Below, in pieces: positions 8,280 to 17,798 of a DNA stretch of 64,000 nt. This DNA is from Aquiflexum balticum DSM 16537. Lineage in GTDB: Bacteria; Bacteroidota; Bacteroidia; Cytophagales; Cyclobacteriaceae. The first letter of the stretch is position 1. Every line of letters begins with the position of its first letter. Both the position numbers and the translations under genes were made by a program. Under the pieces are notes generated by a model. That model had not been told where the DNA came from. It saw only the letters and a list, made by a program, of their open reading frames with translations, and made no database searches. Location of the stretch: NCBI RefSeq assembly GCF_900176595.1, contig NZ_LT838813.1:2184001-2248000 (forward strand), written 5' to 3'.

Positions 8280-9323
8280 TTACCTGAAATCCCCAACCTT
8301 CATCCCCTTCCTAAAGGTCCCAAACCCAAACATAGAAGGTTCGTATTTCCCTACAATGGAGACATCCATGTCAGGTGTAATTTTATCAGGCATATCAAGG
8401 CCCCAGAATACCGCATTTACGATAAGTCTTCTAAGATCTGCGCTTTGCAAATCCACAGAAGCGCCCATTGTAGTCGTGAATACTTTGCCTTTTTTACCTC
8501 CCTCAACCTGATAGTCTTTTGTCCAGGCCATGGGCATCAGGGATTTTTCCCAATTGACAGGGGCATCCGCGGTCATTCCTGAGGTAGGAACCCCGTAAAC
8601 AAGCACATGCGCTTCAGGAACAAGATTTTTCACAGTATATACATCCGAGGCCACCCAAATATCTTTCACCCCTCTTAAGATAGGATGGTCTTCTTGTTGG
8701 GGTATTCCGCTGATAAGTCCCCTTGCACCTTCTTTGCCATGGTCGCCATGATGGGCAACCCAAGTTTCCCCTAAGATTTGCCTACCGAATCCTCCTTCCC
8801 ATCCTTTGTCTTTGTTTCTCCAGTCATATTTGGCATACGGACTGTTTTTGTTTTTTTCATAATGAAATCCATGGGTGGCTGTTCTCAATCCAATGATAGG
8901 TTTTCCAGCCATTATGAAATCATGAAAATACTTGGTCTGTTCATCCGGTAATTCCCGAAAGCGGGTCAGCATGATCATCAGGTCAGCTTTGGCCAAATGT
9001 TCCAATCCGGGGATATTGTTTTGATAGGAGGGTACAATATTTCCGGTTTCGGGTTCGATGGGGAAAAGTACGGTACAGGTAAATCCATAATGTTGTGCCA
9101 GTAATTTACCCAACATGGGCATACCTTCTTCTGAACGGTATTCATCATCACCGCTGACCAATACGATATGCTTGCCTTTTCCGGGGCCTGAGGTCCCTTC
9201 AAAACGTAACCAGGTTTTTCCTTCTTGTGCAGTAGTTTGGGTAATCGAAAATGCAAATAATAAAAAAACAAATTTGGAGAACAGAAATGTGGCCTTGGTT
9301 CTTTTTTGAAAGTTGTTGTGCAT
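8280..9323 (-). CDS. ThuA-domain protein (trehalose-utilisation-like)
   Basis: A 347-residue protein of the ThuA family (class-I glutamine amidotransferase-like fold). It has HIVLVSGDDEYRSEE near the N-terminus and LMIMLTRFRELPDEQ and GLRTATHGFHY in the middle, all typical of the family in Bacteroidota and Planctomycetota. ATG 9323 is chosen because it yields a signal peptide ending near TTAQ; a longer frame starts 40 codons earlier with no signal. The biochemical role of ThuA-like proteins is uncertain, and they are often found in sugar-degradation loci. It is the first of three minus-strand genes with the epimerase and sulfatase. Confidence 0.85.
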   Translation of the reverse strand: MHNNFQKRTKATFLFSKFVFLLFAFSITQTTAQEGKTWLRFEGTSGPGKGKHIVLVSGDDEYRSEEGMPMLGKLLAQHYGFTCTVLFPIEPETGNIVPSYQNNIPGLEHLAKADLMIMLTRFRELPDEQTKYFHDFIMAGKPIIGLRTATHGFHYEKNKNSPYAKYDWRNKDKGWEGGFGRQILGETWVAHHGDHGKEGARGLISGIPQQEDHPILRGVKDIWVASDVYTVKNLVPEAHVLVYGVPTSGMTADAPVNWEKSLMPMAWTKDYQVEGGKKGKVFTTTMGASVDLQSADLRRLIVNAVFWGLDMPDKITPDMDVSIVGKYEPSMFGFGTFRKGMKVGDFR

Positions 9324-9731
9324 AGGTTTATGTATTAAGGGAAAATCAATCATTTTTTCATTCACTGAAAAGATACTTTGAAAGTGGATTTGAAAAAAGG
9401 GAATTTTGATAAGATTTGAAAAAAAAGGAATTCCATACTTCAAAAAATATTTTTTTTGGTGAAACCCATGGAATAAATCAGGTAAATAGGCAATCAGTTT
9501 TTTGTGGTTTAAAATTTGAATTGATGAGATTTAAACTAACGTTTGGAGGGAATTATATTTCCGACTCATGGTAAACACACTTACTTTAATGCTAAAATGG
9601 TTTTGGGATTGTAGTATTTTAATTTCAGGCATGTTGTACTTATGATGTAGCCATTTTTCAAAGTGCTGAAACAATCCTGATTAGTTTTAGGGCTTGCGAT
9701 CAATCTTCAATACACCCAAGACCAAAAACTT
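9324..9731. other. Divergent intergenic region between ThuA and GH81 genes
   Basis: This 408-base AT-rich gap must hold promoters for both directions. I see no clear TAnnTTTG box, gene or structured RNA in it. Confidence 0.6.
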
Positions 9732-12700
9732 ATGTCTTCAAATAATATAAAATTATTTTTTGGTGCTATCATGATTTATTTTTTGTTTTCAGATAGGGAT
9801 GTATCTGCCCAGTTTGTGCCCATAGGAGATGGGGGGTATACCACAACATTTCCCGGTACTGATGCGGCAGGAAGAAACGGATTCCCTCCCGGTAAGCCAC
9901 AACTAAGCGAAAATGCCATTGGCAAACCTGTCCCGACAAACGATTGGTGGTCCTTATTGCTTCAGAGCAATCATGTGAGTAACCTTTTCAATTATCCAAT
10001 GGCTTTGAAAACAAAGCCGGCAGGATTGGTAGTCAGTTATATTCCATGGGGTGTTTATGATGATCAGGAGCCTATTGTGGTGGGACTATCAGGATTGAAT
10101 GCCCAACGTGCTACGGTTGCGGATTATTCGGATTGGACGGTAACCATAGACTGGAATGATGGAGGCGAACATTTGCAGGTGACCTCCGGTATCGCCATGC
10201 CATTTTTGTATTTCAATAAAGAAACAGACGACAACCTTCAGATAACTGTCAACCTAGGGAATGCAACTATTTCGGGTGAAATGTTGATGATTGAAAATGC
10301 CAGGAATGGAGCGGATTTTGTTTTTTATGCACCTTCAGGAAGTACATGGACCCAAAGCGGCAAAGTTTTTTCATCGACATTGAACGGGAAAGATTATTGG
10401 TCCATGGCCATGTTGCCGCTGACCACCACAAGCCTTTCACAAGCTGCACTTTCTTATAGGAAATACGCTTATGTTTTCCCTGCCAATACTACTGCTTCCT
10501 GGAATTTTGACGAATCAACTTCCATTATCCGAACTGATTTTACTATCGAAACCGATATCAAAGAAGGTGAGGAAACCTTGCCTTTGATAGGATTATTGCC
10601 CCATCAGTGGGATAATCTGGCCCCGGATTCACCAAGACCGGATCTATTGAGTTACAGTTCGGTCAGGGGAGAAATCAAAACCATGGCAAGTACCTCCTTC
10701 AGTGTGGAAAATACTTACTATGGTATTCTACCCACCCTTCCTTATCAGGCCAATTACAGCGAGGGATTTAGTGTAGCGGAGTTGGACCAAAAAGTGAAAC
10801 AACTGGAAAATGACGGTCTGAGTACCTGGACTGATTCCTACAATGAGGGACAGATGATGAACCGTCTGATTCAGACTGCTAGAATTGCCCACGAGATGGG
10901 TAATTTGGATTCCCGTGACAAGATGATTGCGACCATCAAAGAAAGATTGGAGGATTGGTTGACTGCCAAGCCCGGACAGGTGGCATTCTTATTTTACTAT
11001 AACAAAGATTGGTCAGCCATGCTTGGCTATCCTGCAGGGCATGGGCAGGACACCAACCTGAATGACCACCATTTTCATTGGGGATATTTTATCCATGCAG
11101 CGGCATTTTTGGAACAATTTGAACCGGGATGGGCTGAAGGTTGGGGTGAAATGGTCAATCTCTTAGTACGGGATGCCGCTTCACCGGACCGGAGTGATGA
11201 GTTATTTCCTTTTTTGAGAAATTTCAGTCCTTATGCAGGGCATTGTTGGGCCAATGGTTTTGCAAGTTTCCCACAGGGAAATGATCAGGAATCCACTTCA
11301 GAAAGTATGCAGTTCAATTCCTCATTGATCCATTGGGGGGCCATCACAGGGAATAAAGAAATCAGGGATCTGGGAATTTATCTTTATACCACAGAGCAGA
11401 CTGCCATAGAGGAATATTGGTTTGATATCCATGAGCGAAATTTTGGACCTACACAGCAGTACAGTTTGGTGTCAAGGGTTTGGGGAAATTCCTACGATAA
11501 CGGTACTTTTTGGACCAATGATATCGCAGCATCTTATGGCATAGAGCTGTATCCGATTCATGGAGGTTCTCTTTATCTTGGACATCATCAAGATTATGCT
11601 ACCAAGCTTTGGAATGAAATAGCTGCAAATACAGGGATTTTAAGAAATGAGGCAAATGACAATTTGTGGCATGACATCATGTGGGAATATCTGGCATTTA
11701 CAGATCCCCAGAAAGCGATTGACCTCTACGACAATTATCCCAATCGAAACCTGAAATTCGGAGTATCAGATGCCCAAACCTACTATTGGCTTCATGCGAT
11801 GAATGCCATGGGAAGGGTGGATGCTACTGTAACCGCAAATTATCCTACTGCGGCGGTTTTTACCAAAAATGGTGTGAGGACCTATGTGGTCAATAACTAT
11901 GAAAAAAGCCCCATCAATGTACTTTTTTCAGATGGCACAAGCCTGGAAGCCCCTGCCCGAACGATGGTCACTAACAATGATGTGGACATAGAAAGTGAAC
12001 TTTCTGTCAGTTTTAATCAAGCCTATGTCAATGGCAGCGTGGATCTGAGTTTGAATATAGAAAAAGGGACTCCCACAAAAGTCGAGTTTTATAGAGGGAC
12101 TGAAAAGATCGGAGAACTGACCGAAGAACCCTATAATTTCAAAGCTGCCCAACTTCCATTGGGAGTGCATGATTTTTATGCGAAGATTTTTGAAGGGGAA
12201 AAATTGGGAGTATCCAATATTGTTTCCGTAATAGTAGGGGATCAAGTTCCGTATTTGGGAACAGCTTGGGCAATTCCAGGTGTAATCGAAGCGGGGAATT
12301 ATGATGTTTTTGAAGGAGGCAAAGGGCAGGGAATTTCCTATTCGGATGTTTCGGTCAACAATGAGGGAGATTACAGGAAAGAAGAAAGTGTGGATGCTGC
12401 ATTCATCACAGGAGAAGGGGCCACCATTGGATGGATTGTAAGTGGGGAATGGGTGGAATATACTGTGAATGTGGAAAAAGCAGGATTGTACAAAATGGAA
12501 TTCCGCTATGCCTCAGGAAATGCCAGTGGTGGAGGCCCATTTTGGCTTGAACTAAACGGAAAGAAAATCAAGGATAATATTGTTGTTGGCACAACAGGTG
12601 GCTGGGATAAATGGAACACCCGGGCAGTGGAGGGAATCCCACTTGTAGGTGGAGAAAATATACTCAGATTATCCTTTGGAAATGGAGAAATGAACTTAGG

Positions 12701-14840
12701 TAAAATGACTTTTACCTATGAAGGAGAGTTGCCGTATAGTCAGCCTGAGGCCAACGCAGGCAATAATATTGTTGTGATTTTGCCGGAAGCAACCACATCT
12801 TTAACAGGTATGGGTTCAGATCCTGATGGAGGTGAACTGACCTACTTTTGGATACAGGAATACGGACCTAGTGTGGCTACAATTAATGATCCCAATGCTT
12901 CAAGCACTCTTATAAGTGGGTTAACAGAGGGTATATACAGTTTTAGTTTGAAAGTAAGTAATGGGGAACACGAGGATTCTGACCAGGTTTTGGTGATTGT
13001 GAGCAATGATGCAAACATTCCGCCAGTTGTGGCCATAAGTTCACCATCCAATAATCAGGAATTTATTCAGGGAAGACCGATTGATATTGTGGCCGTAGCC
13101 AATGACCTAGATGGGTCTGTGGATCAGGTGGAATTTTTCGCAGGAGAAAGTAGCATTGGTACTGCTACATCTGAACCATGGAAAGTGGGTTGGTCCGGTA
13201 GTGTTGGGCAACATCAGCTTACGGCAATAGCCAAAGACAACGATGGGAATACGGCCACTTCTGCACCTGTACTCATCCGGTTTACTGAAGCACCTTCCTG
13301 TAGTGGGATTTCCCAAAATGGAGATTTCAGGTATGAATTTTCAGATGATGCCAGTAATCCTACGCTGACCTTTATCCCTACGATTTCCGGAATGGGGAAT
13401 CAGGTTTTGATTCTGTATTACGGAACATCGGCGAATGGTAATTTCCCCGGATATGGGGTAAGACCAAATGTGCCGTTTAGGATAAATGCTCCTGAAGGAA
13501 GCACGGTGTATTTCTATTATACCTATTCCCATCCAACCCAAGGAGAAAAAAACAATTCGGGTCAGAGGATTTCTTATGTGGTAGGTACTTGTCAGGGTAC
13601 TGATGATGGTAATGGTGGAGGTTCCGGAGGAAGTCAGAATATTGATTTTCCAATGACTTTTGAGGAAGATTTTACTTGGAATAGCCTGATTACGAATTTT
13701 GATGGTGGTGACCTTTCGGTAATCAACAATCCGGATTTGAATGGAAACCAAAGTTCCAAAGTGGCAAAGATGGTGAAGAATTCAGGGCAAATTTGGGGTG
13801 GAGCCTTTATTACGAAGACATCTGCGATTGATTTTTCGAAAGGCACTGACTTTACTGTTTCGGTTTGGGCACCAAGAGTCAATACCCGAATGTTGCTAAA
13901 ATTTGAAAATGAATTTGATGGAGGGCAGGCTTTCGAAAAAGAGGTGACCATACCTGAATCAAAAAAGTGGGTGGATATCACTTTTGATATGAGTGGTTTC
14001 AACCCTTCAATCAGCTATAAAAAAATAGTAGTGATCTTTGATCTGGGTAATGTTGGGAATGGTTCTCCGGATTATACTTGGTATTTTGATAATATCCGTC
14101 AGGGCGAAATTGCCCAAGTCCAACTTGAACAGTCAATTACTTTTGGGCAGATTGAGGATAAAACCATGGGAGATGCCCCGTTTGCATTGACTGCTGTTTC
14201 TGATTCCGGATTGGAAGTTTTTTTTGAGAGTGAAAATGATCACTTGAGTATCGCAGCTAACATGGTTACGCTTTTGAAGCCGGGAATGGCATCCGTCATC
14301 GCAAGTCAGAATGGAAATGACCAATACCTTCCTGCGGAATCGATCAATAGAGAGTTTTGTGTTAATCCAGCTAAACCGGCCATAAGCATGACCGGAGTAG
14401 GAAGCAGTTCGGTGATTTTGTCATCAAGTTCTTCCGTGGGTAACCAATGGTTTCTCGATGGTGAATTGATTGCTGATGCTACAGGGGAAAGTTTGGAAGT
14501 ATCTTCTTTCGGAACGTTCTCTGTACAGGTAAGTGTCGATGATTGTGTCAGCGAAATCTCTGATGAGATCACAATTGTTGTGAGCAGTACAAGGATGGAA
14601 ATCGGCGGAGATGTAATCATCTACCCAAATCCGGCCGACAATTACTTTTTTATGAAAGGAATCAGTGGGGCAATCAGGTCTACGGATTTGGTGGATATGG
14701 CCGGGAGGGTTCATCCAATTGAATTTGAAGAGTTTTCGGAGGGATATAGAATGGATATTTCAAATTTGCCTTCTGGAGTTTACATGTTCAGGTTATTTCA
14801 GGGGAAAAAGCAATCTATTCACAAAATCCTTAAAAAGTAA
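9732..14840 (+). CDS. Multidomain endo-beta-1,3-glucanase (GH81) with CBMs, secreted by T9SS
   Basis: This 1702-residue secreted enzyme hydrolyses beta-1,3-glucan (laminarin, callose or curdlan type). A signal peptide (to about 26) precedes a GH81 catalytic region (about 35-720), with NDHHFHWGY near 444 and the acidic GNDQESTSES near 516. Then follow a linker/Ig-like part (to about 835), a CBM6-like module (about 836-995), a PKD-like domain (1000-1095) and an Ig-like domain (1097-1190). A CBM56-like beta-1,3-glucan-binding module (about 1193-1290), a Gly-rich linker, a jelly-roll module common in Bacteroidota laminarinases (1305-1460) and a Big-like domain come next. A T9SS sorting tail (YPNPADN, about 1629 to the end) closes it. 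It should be released or anchored at the cell surface. The gene faces the ThuA/epimerase/sulfatase set and precedes GH78. Confidence 0.93.
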   Translation: MSSNNIKLFFGAIMIYFLFSDRDVSAQFVPIGDGGYTTTFPGTDAAGRNGFPPGKPQLSENAIGKPVPTNDWWSLLLQSNHVSNLFNYPMALKTKPAGLVVSYIPWGVYDDQEPIVVGLSGLNAQRATVADYSDWTVTIDWNDGGEHLQVTSGIAMPFLYFNKETDDNLQITVNLGNATISGEMLMIENARNGADFVFYAPSGSTWTQSGKVFSSTLNGKDYWSMAMLPLTTTSLSQAALSYRKYAYVFPANTTASWNFDESTSIIRTDFTIETDIKEGEETLPLIGLLPHQWDNLAPDSPRPDLLSYSSVRGEIKTMASTSFSVENTYYGILPTLPYQANYSEGFSVAELDQKVKQLENDGLSTWTDSYNEGQMMNRLIQTARIAHEMGNLDSRDKMIATIKERLEDWLTAKPGQVAFLFYYNKDWSAMLGYPAGHGQDTNLNDHHFHWGYFIHAAAFLEQFEPGWAEGWGEMVNLLVRDAASPDRSDELFPFLRNFSPYAGHCWANGFASFPQGNDQESTSESMQFNSSLIHWGAITGNKEIRDLGIYLYTTEQTAIEEYWFDIHERNFGPTQQYSLVSRVWGNSYDNGTFWTNDIAASYGIELYPIHGGSLYLGHHQDYATKLWNEIAANTGILRNEANDNLWHDIMWEYLAFTDPQKAIDLYDNYPNRNLKFGVSDAQTYYWLHAMNAMGRVDATVTANYPTAAVFTKNGVRTYVVNNYEKSPINVLFSDGTSLEAPARTMVTNNDVDIESELSVSFNQAYVNGSVDLSLNIEKGTPTKVEFYRGTEKIGELTEEPYNFKAAQLPLGVHDFYAKIFEGEKLGVSNIVSVIVGDQVPYLGTAWAIPGVIEAGNYDVFEGGKGQGISYSDVSVNNEGDYRKEESVDAAFITGEGATIGWIVSGEWVEYTVNVEKAGLYKMEFRYASGNASGGGPFWLELNGKKIKDNIVVGTTGGWDKWNTRAVEGIPLVGGENILRLSFGNGEMNLGKMTFTYEGELPYSQPEANAGNNIVVILPEATTSLTGMGSDPDGGELTYFWIQEYGPSVATINDPNASSTLISGLTEGIYSFSLKVSNGEHEDSDQVLVIVSNDANIPPVVAISSPSNNQEFIQGRPIDIVAVANDLDGSVDQVEFFAGESSIGTATSEPWKVGWSGSVGQHQLTAIAKDNDGNTATSAPVLIRFTEAPSCSGISQNGDFRYEFSDDASNPTLTFIPTISGMGNQVLILYYGTSANGNFPGYGVRPNVPFRINAPEGSTVYFYYTYSHPTQGEKNNSGQRISYVVGTCQGTDDGNGGGSGGSQNIDFPMTFEEDFTWNSLITNFDGGDLSVINNPDLNGNQSSKVAKMVKNSGQIWGGAFITKTSAIDFSKGTDFTVSVWAPRVNTRMLLKFENEFDGGQAFEKEVTIPESKKWVDITFDMSGFNPSISYKKIVVIFDLGNVGNGSPDYTWYFDNIRQGEIAQVQLEQSITFGQIEDKTMGDAPFALTAVSDSGLEVFFESENDHLSIAANMVTLLKPGMASVIASQNGNDQYLPAESINREFCVNPAKPAISMTGVGSSSVILSSSSSVGNQWFLDGELIADATGESLEVSSFGTFSVQVSVDDCVSEISDEITIVVSSTRMEIGGDVIIYPNPADNYFFMKGISGAIRSTDLVDMAGRVHPIEFEEFSEGYRMDISNLPSGVYMFRLFQGKKQSIHKILKK

Positions 14841-15020
14841 TCGGAATCTAATTTTAACCTATATCAAATATTATAAGAGTTTTCTTATCATTGACACCTT
14901 TGGATTTTCTTGAATAATCTCTTCAAGGGTCTTATAGAAGTTTGCAATAAAGTATCTTGTTTCCTCTTGAGGATCCCTTTTATTTTTTTCTATAAAAGCC
15001 AATTTAAATAGGATTGTAGA

Positions 15021-15057
15021 ATTGGCTGGAATTTATGTAATTTAAATTCCAGCCAAT
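15021..15057 (+). promoter_or_regulatory. Perfect 15-bp inverted repeat before the GH78 gene
   Basis: Arms ATTGGCTGGAATTTA (15021-15035) and TAAATTCCAGCCAAT (15043-15057) are perfectly complementary around a 7-base spacer. It ends 31 bases before the GH78 ATG and has no T tail on either strand, so an operator or an mRNA leader hairpin is more likely than a terminator. Confidence 0.55.
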
Positions 15058-15088
15058 TAACAGTTGAACCTATGAAAATATTCTACCC

Positions 15089-17749
15089 ATGACTTTTTCC
15101 AGACGTGATTTCCTTGGATTGATGGCTTTATCCGGAGCATTTTCGGTGGTTCCTACGAGAATAGTTTGGGGCAATGAAGACTTGTCAAAAAATATTTTTG
15201 ACAAAAAGTTGAAAGCCAAACCTTATCAATTCCCCCAAAGGAAAACCTTGGACCTCTATCCTGCAAAATGGATATGGTATCCTTGTGAAAGGGTACTCCC
15301 CAATTCCTTTTTTCATTTTAGAAGGTCATTTACAATTTCAGGGGATATCAAGTCAGCCAAAGGTTGGATTCTTGGGGACAGCCGCTATGTATTGTATGTA
15401 AACGGTCAGAGGATTCAATTTGGACCATCTCCGGCTGACCCAAGGTTTAGCGAAGCTGATCCATTGGATATTGGTGAATTCTTGAAAACCGGAGAAAATG
15501 TGGTCGGAGCAACAGTCCTTTATTATGGTTTTGGGGACGGTGCCTGGCCTGCAGGTAAAGCAGGGTTTATTTTCAATTTAAAAATTGAAAATGCTAATGG
15601 AGATCAGGATATCATAGTTTCTGACCAAAACTGGCAGGTTCAGGTTGCAAAAAGCTGGCCTCTGGGAAAATACAAGCGTTGGTATTTGAGGTCTTTACAA
15701 GAAGTTTTTGATAACCGGAAGTACCCTGAAGGATGGCATTCCAGTGGATTTGAGGTTGATGATTCTTGGGCCCAGGCAGTTGAATTGACAGGGGAAAGCG
15801 CGAAGACAGCAATGAGTACTTCCATGTCAGATTATTTGTATGACAGTGGCGGCAATCAAAATACCCAACTTCGGAAAAGGGTTGTTCCTATGATCAAAGA
15901 CAGGAAAGCAGGAAGTCCGGAATTGAGGGAGGTCCATATACTCACTTGGAAAAAACCTGTTGAAGAGTATTTTGACCTAAAAACAAAAGATGCATTCTTT
16001 TGGAAAGAGGCTATTGCTTCTGGAAATTCTAATCAAGGATTTTGGACTTTTGAGTCTCCTGAATTTGCCAATGAAGGATTAGTCCTATCATTTGAATGGA
16101 AAGAACAAATGATAGGCTGGCCTTATTTTTCCATTGATTGCTCCGAAGGAACGATTGTTGAACTGATGGTACAACAAAGCCATAGAATAGTAGCGGATGG
16201 AGGACCTGCCCTTATCAATAACAATTTCAACTCTTGGACAAGGTTTATTTGTAAGGAGGGGTTGAATTTCCTGACCACCTTTGATTATGAAAGTGTCAAA
16301 TGGATTCAACTCCATATCCATCAATCCAAAGGTGATGTCACTGTTTCCAAAGTTGGATTTTTAAGGAGGATGAATGATTTTCCCCATCAGGCAGAAGTAA
16401 GCAGCAGTGACCCGATTTACAACATCCTACTCCAGGCTTGTATCAATACGGTGTATAACAACAGCCATGAAACCATTGTAGATTGTGTTGGTAGAGAAAG
16501 ACAACAATATAGCGGCGACATAGGGCATATGCTTCATGCATTGCACATGGGATTTGGTGAAAGCTTGCTTCCTGCCCGTTTTGTAGATACCTATAGCCAA
16601 GGTCTCACCTTAGGTGGATTTTTTATGGACAGTTGGCCAGCCTACGACCGCTTAAACAGGATAGCCCAAAGGCAATTGGATCTGAGTCCATGGGGGATTT
16701 TATTGGACCATAGCATAGGGTTCTGCTTTGACTGTTGGCATCATTTTCTTTATTCGGGAAAATTGCAGGATTTGGAAGAGGCTTTTCCCAGGTTAATGGT
16801 TTTTTATGAATTCTTAAAAAAATCAATTCAAGAAGACGGCTTACTCCCCGTTGAAAATCTGGGAGTAGCAGCTGTTTGGATGGATACAGATTCTTACAAA
16901 AACATCAGAGACAAACAATGCGCCTACAATCTTTATGCGGCCAGTATGATGAAAAAAGCGCTGTCACCGCTTGCGAGGCAGTTTGGGTTGGAAGATAAAG
17001 CCAAAGAAATGGATGAATTGGCGCATCAATTGGCAGGCAAAGTAAAGACAATCTTTTGGGATACAACCCAGGATATCCTGATCATTAATTTGCCTTGGCA
17101 TCAAGAAGACGGAGAAAAGCGGACCTGCGAAAGATCCCTCTCCCATTATGTTTTGGGCGACTTTATGCTCCCTTCAGAGGCCCCCGCCCTTTTAAAAGAA
17201 TTGACTGAAAAGCCGGAGAGGCTCGGTAGATGTTATCCTGCCAATGCCATTTGGCCTTATTGGGCTTTGGCCAAATTAGGAAACACAGCCTATATGTTGG
17301 AGGATTTTCATCATAGGTGGTATCAAATGCTTTCGGTTCAGGAAAACAATACTATTCAGGAAAGTTGGCATGCAGTTCCTGATTCCCAAAACCAGTTGAG
17401 TCATGCAGGAATTGCTCCTTTTTTTGCAGCCTATATGTGTCTCGCAGGAATAGAGGTTATCGAACCCGGGGCAAAGGTAGTTCATATAAGACCCCAATTG
17501 GGAAATTTGGAAAAGCTGAAGTTGTCCTACCATACTGTATTGGGCCCAATTCATTTCAATGCTGAGGGAAAAAAAGGCAAGAGAAGTTTGAAATTGGATT
17601 TCCCTGATGGAATTCAGGTGGTTTTAATCGTTGCTGAAAATGAAAATACACCTAAGAACTCAAGGGAGGTAAACAGTCCCATTAAGAAATGTAAGGCCTT
17701 TGACTTAAGTAGTTTAAAATCTTGGGAGATAAGATTGAAACACTCTTGA
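15089..17749 (+). CDS. Alpha-L-rhamnosidase-like glycoside hydrolase (GH78 type)
   Basis: An 886-residue protein of bacterial alpha-L-rhamnosidase architecture. A Tat-like signal (SRRDFLGLMALSG), N-terminal beta-sandwich modules with WIWYP and YVNGQRIQFGP, and an (alpha/alpha)6 barrel are present. D465 in DCVGRERQQYSGD matches the family motif that holds the catalytic acid, and a C-terminal beta domain follows (IRPQLG). It probably cleaves terminal rhamnose from glycans in the periplasm after folded export. Substrates of this group vary (pectin, ulvan, glycosides), so the sugar is not certain. It follows the GH81 gene by 248 bases and precedes the DUF1593 gene by 49 bases, probably in one transcription unit with the latter. 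Confidence 0.85.
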   Translation: MTFSRRDFLGLMALSGAFSVVPTRIVWGNEDLSKNIFDKKLKAKPYQFPQRKTLDLYPAKWIWYPCERVLPNSFFHFRRSFTISGDIKSAKGWILGDSRYVLYVNGQRIQFGPSPADPRFSEADPLDIGEFLKTGENVVGATVLYYGFGDGAWPAGKAGFIFNLKIENANGDQDIIVSDQNWQVQVAKSWPLGKYKRWYLRSLQEVFDNRKYPEGWHSSGFEVDDSWAQAVELTGESAKTAMSTSMSDYLYDSGGNQNTQLRKRVVPMIKDRKAGSPELREVHILTWKKPVEEYFDLKTKDAFFWKEAIASGNSNQGFWTFESPEFANEGLVLSFEWKEQMIGWPYFSIDCSEGTIVELMVQQSHRIVADGGPALINNNFNSWTRFICKEGLNFLTTFDYESVKWIQLHIHQSKGDVTVSKVGFLRRMNDFPHQAEVSSSDPIYNILLQACINTVYNNSHETIVDCVGRERQQYSGDIGHMLHALHMGFGESLLPARFVDTYSQGLTLGGFFMDSWPAYDRLNRIAQRQLDLSPWGILLDHSIGFCFDCWHHFLYSGKLQDLEEAFPRLMVFYEFLKKSIQEDGLLPVENLGVAAVWMDTDSYKNIRDKQCAYNLYAASMMKKALSPLARQFGLEDKAKEMDELAHQLAGKVKTIFWDTTQDILIINLPWHQEDGEKRTCERSLSHYVLGDFMLPSEAPALLKELTEKPERLGRCYPANAIWPYWALAKLGNTAYMLEDFHHRWYQMLSVQENNTIQESWHAVPDSQNQLSHAGIAPFFAAYMCLAGIEVIEPGAKVVHIRPQLGNLEKLKLSYHTVLGPIHFNAEGKKGKRSLKLDFPDGIQVVLIVAENENTPKNSREVNSPIKKCKAFDLSSLKSWEIRLKHS

Positions 17750-17798
17750 TCATTTTTTTTATATTCAACAAATTTCATTAAACCTATCCAAAACAACC

